This document shows positions 21,438 to 21,772 of a DNA stretch of 21,772 nucleotides, piece by piece. The position numbers and the translations under genes are program-made. Within the stretch, counting starts at the first letter, position 1; each line of letters begins with the position of its first letter. The DNA comes from Bacillota bacterium (lineage in GTDB: Bacteria; Bacillota; Clostridia; Christensenellales; Aristaeellaceae). The stretch lies in NCBI GenBank assembly GCA_023421395.1, contig JAEZTL010000013.1, positions 1 to 21,772 of the forward strand. Reading direction: 5' to 3'. The notes under the pieces are model-generated. The model did not search any database and had not been told where the DNA came from. It saw only the letters and a program-made list of their open reading frames with translations.

Positions 21438-21772
21438 GTGAGGCCGCCGGACGGCCGCGGGGGAGAGCTGCAAGGCTCGAACGCGAGGAAAGTCCGAGCT
21501 CCATAGGGCAGGGTGCCGGGTAACCCCCGGTGGAGGCGACTCCAAGGAAAGTGCAACAGAGATATACCGCCGGGCTCCGTGCCCGGTAAGGGTGGAAAGG
21601 CGAGGTAAGAGCTCACCAGCGGCATGGCGACATGTCCGCTCTGTAAACCCCACCTGGTGCAAGATTGATAGGAGGGCATATGTGGCGGCCCGTCACGCCC
21701 TCGGGTAATCGCTGGAGCCGGATGGCAACTTCCGGCCTAGATAGATGGTCGTCCAAGACAGAACTCGGCTTA
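21438..21772 (+). ncRNA. rnpB: RNase P RNA, A type, 3' end cut by window
   Basis: The catalytic RNA that removes the 5' leader from pre-tRNAs. Conserved blocks appear in order: GAGGAAAGTCCGAGCTCC with CATAGGGCAGG (CR-I/P4 5' strand), AGTGCAACAGAGATATACCGCC (CR-II), GGTAAGGGTGGAAAGGCGAGG with GGTAAGAGCTCACCAGC (CR-III), CCGCTCTGTAAACCCCACC, CAAGATTGATAGGAGG, and AGACAGAACTCGGCTTA (CR-V/P4 3' strand). The 5' end GTGAGGCCGCCGG would be the P1 strand; its partner lies beyond the window. The 5' end is set by P1 and is uncertain by a few bases. The layout fits A-type RNA more than the Bacillus B type. Confidence 0.95.

Overview
The window reads as chromosomal core-genome DNA from a GC-rich Bacillota, most likely a Clostridia-type organism. 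The reasons are a maf-mreBCD cell-shape cluster, a dnaG-rpoD-trmK-Nif3 cluster, an L-box leader with an intrinsic terminator, lipoprotein signals of the Gram-positive kind, strong purine-rich ribosome binding sites and frequent TTG starts. The order-level placement (Christensenellales-like) is only a guess. I see no insertion sequence, prophage, CRISPR array, tRNA or plasmid marker.

Region 1 (64-3492, minus strand) is a polar amino acid ABC transporter operon. From promoter to end it holds a substrate-binding lipoprotein, a permease, an ATPase, then a 1-Cys Bcp-type peroxiredoxin and a 46-residue basic protein. Its leader carries a near-textbook lysine riboswitch (3256-3424), preceded by a consensus promoter and followed by a 10-bp terminator hairpin just before the ribosome binding site. 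The transporter is therefore best read as a lysine importer shut off when lysine is plentiful.

Region 2 (3691-11743, plus) is a tightly packed cell-elongation operon: maf, mreB, mreC, mreD, PBP2, minD, rodA. It joins the MreB scaffold, its membrane partners, the transpeptidase and the SEDS glycosyltransferase with one ParA/MinD ATPase. No minC or minE is present. MreB is divergent: the phosphate-2 Asp is Thr and there is an acidic insertion of about 42 residues. PBP2 seems to start at an ACG codon and carries a long insertion.

Region 3 (11853-14566, plus) holds a PfkB-family sugar-phosphate kinase abutting an ACT-less homoserine dehydrogenase, followed by an esterase-fold protein that has lost its whole catalytic triad.

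Region 4 (14556-16220) is a monocistronic unit: promoter, PrsA-type parvulin lipoprotein with about 130 extra residues inside the isomerase domain, and a 14-bp terminator.

Region 5 (16434-21772, plus) is the macromolecular-synthesis cluster: dnaG, rpoD, trmK, Nif3-like, C4 zinc-ribbon coiled-coil protein and the RNase P RNA gene, cut by the window end just before its 3' P1 strand. A consensus promoter inside the 3' end of the Nif3 gene probably drives the last two.

I did not find a convincing wholly new system. The most unusual items are the divergent MreB, MinD without MinC, the ACG start of PBP2, the dead esterase and the interrupted parvulin domain.
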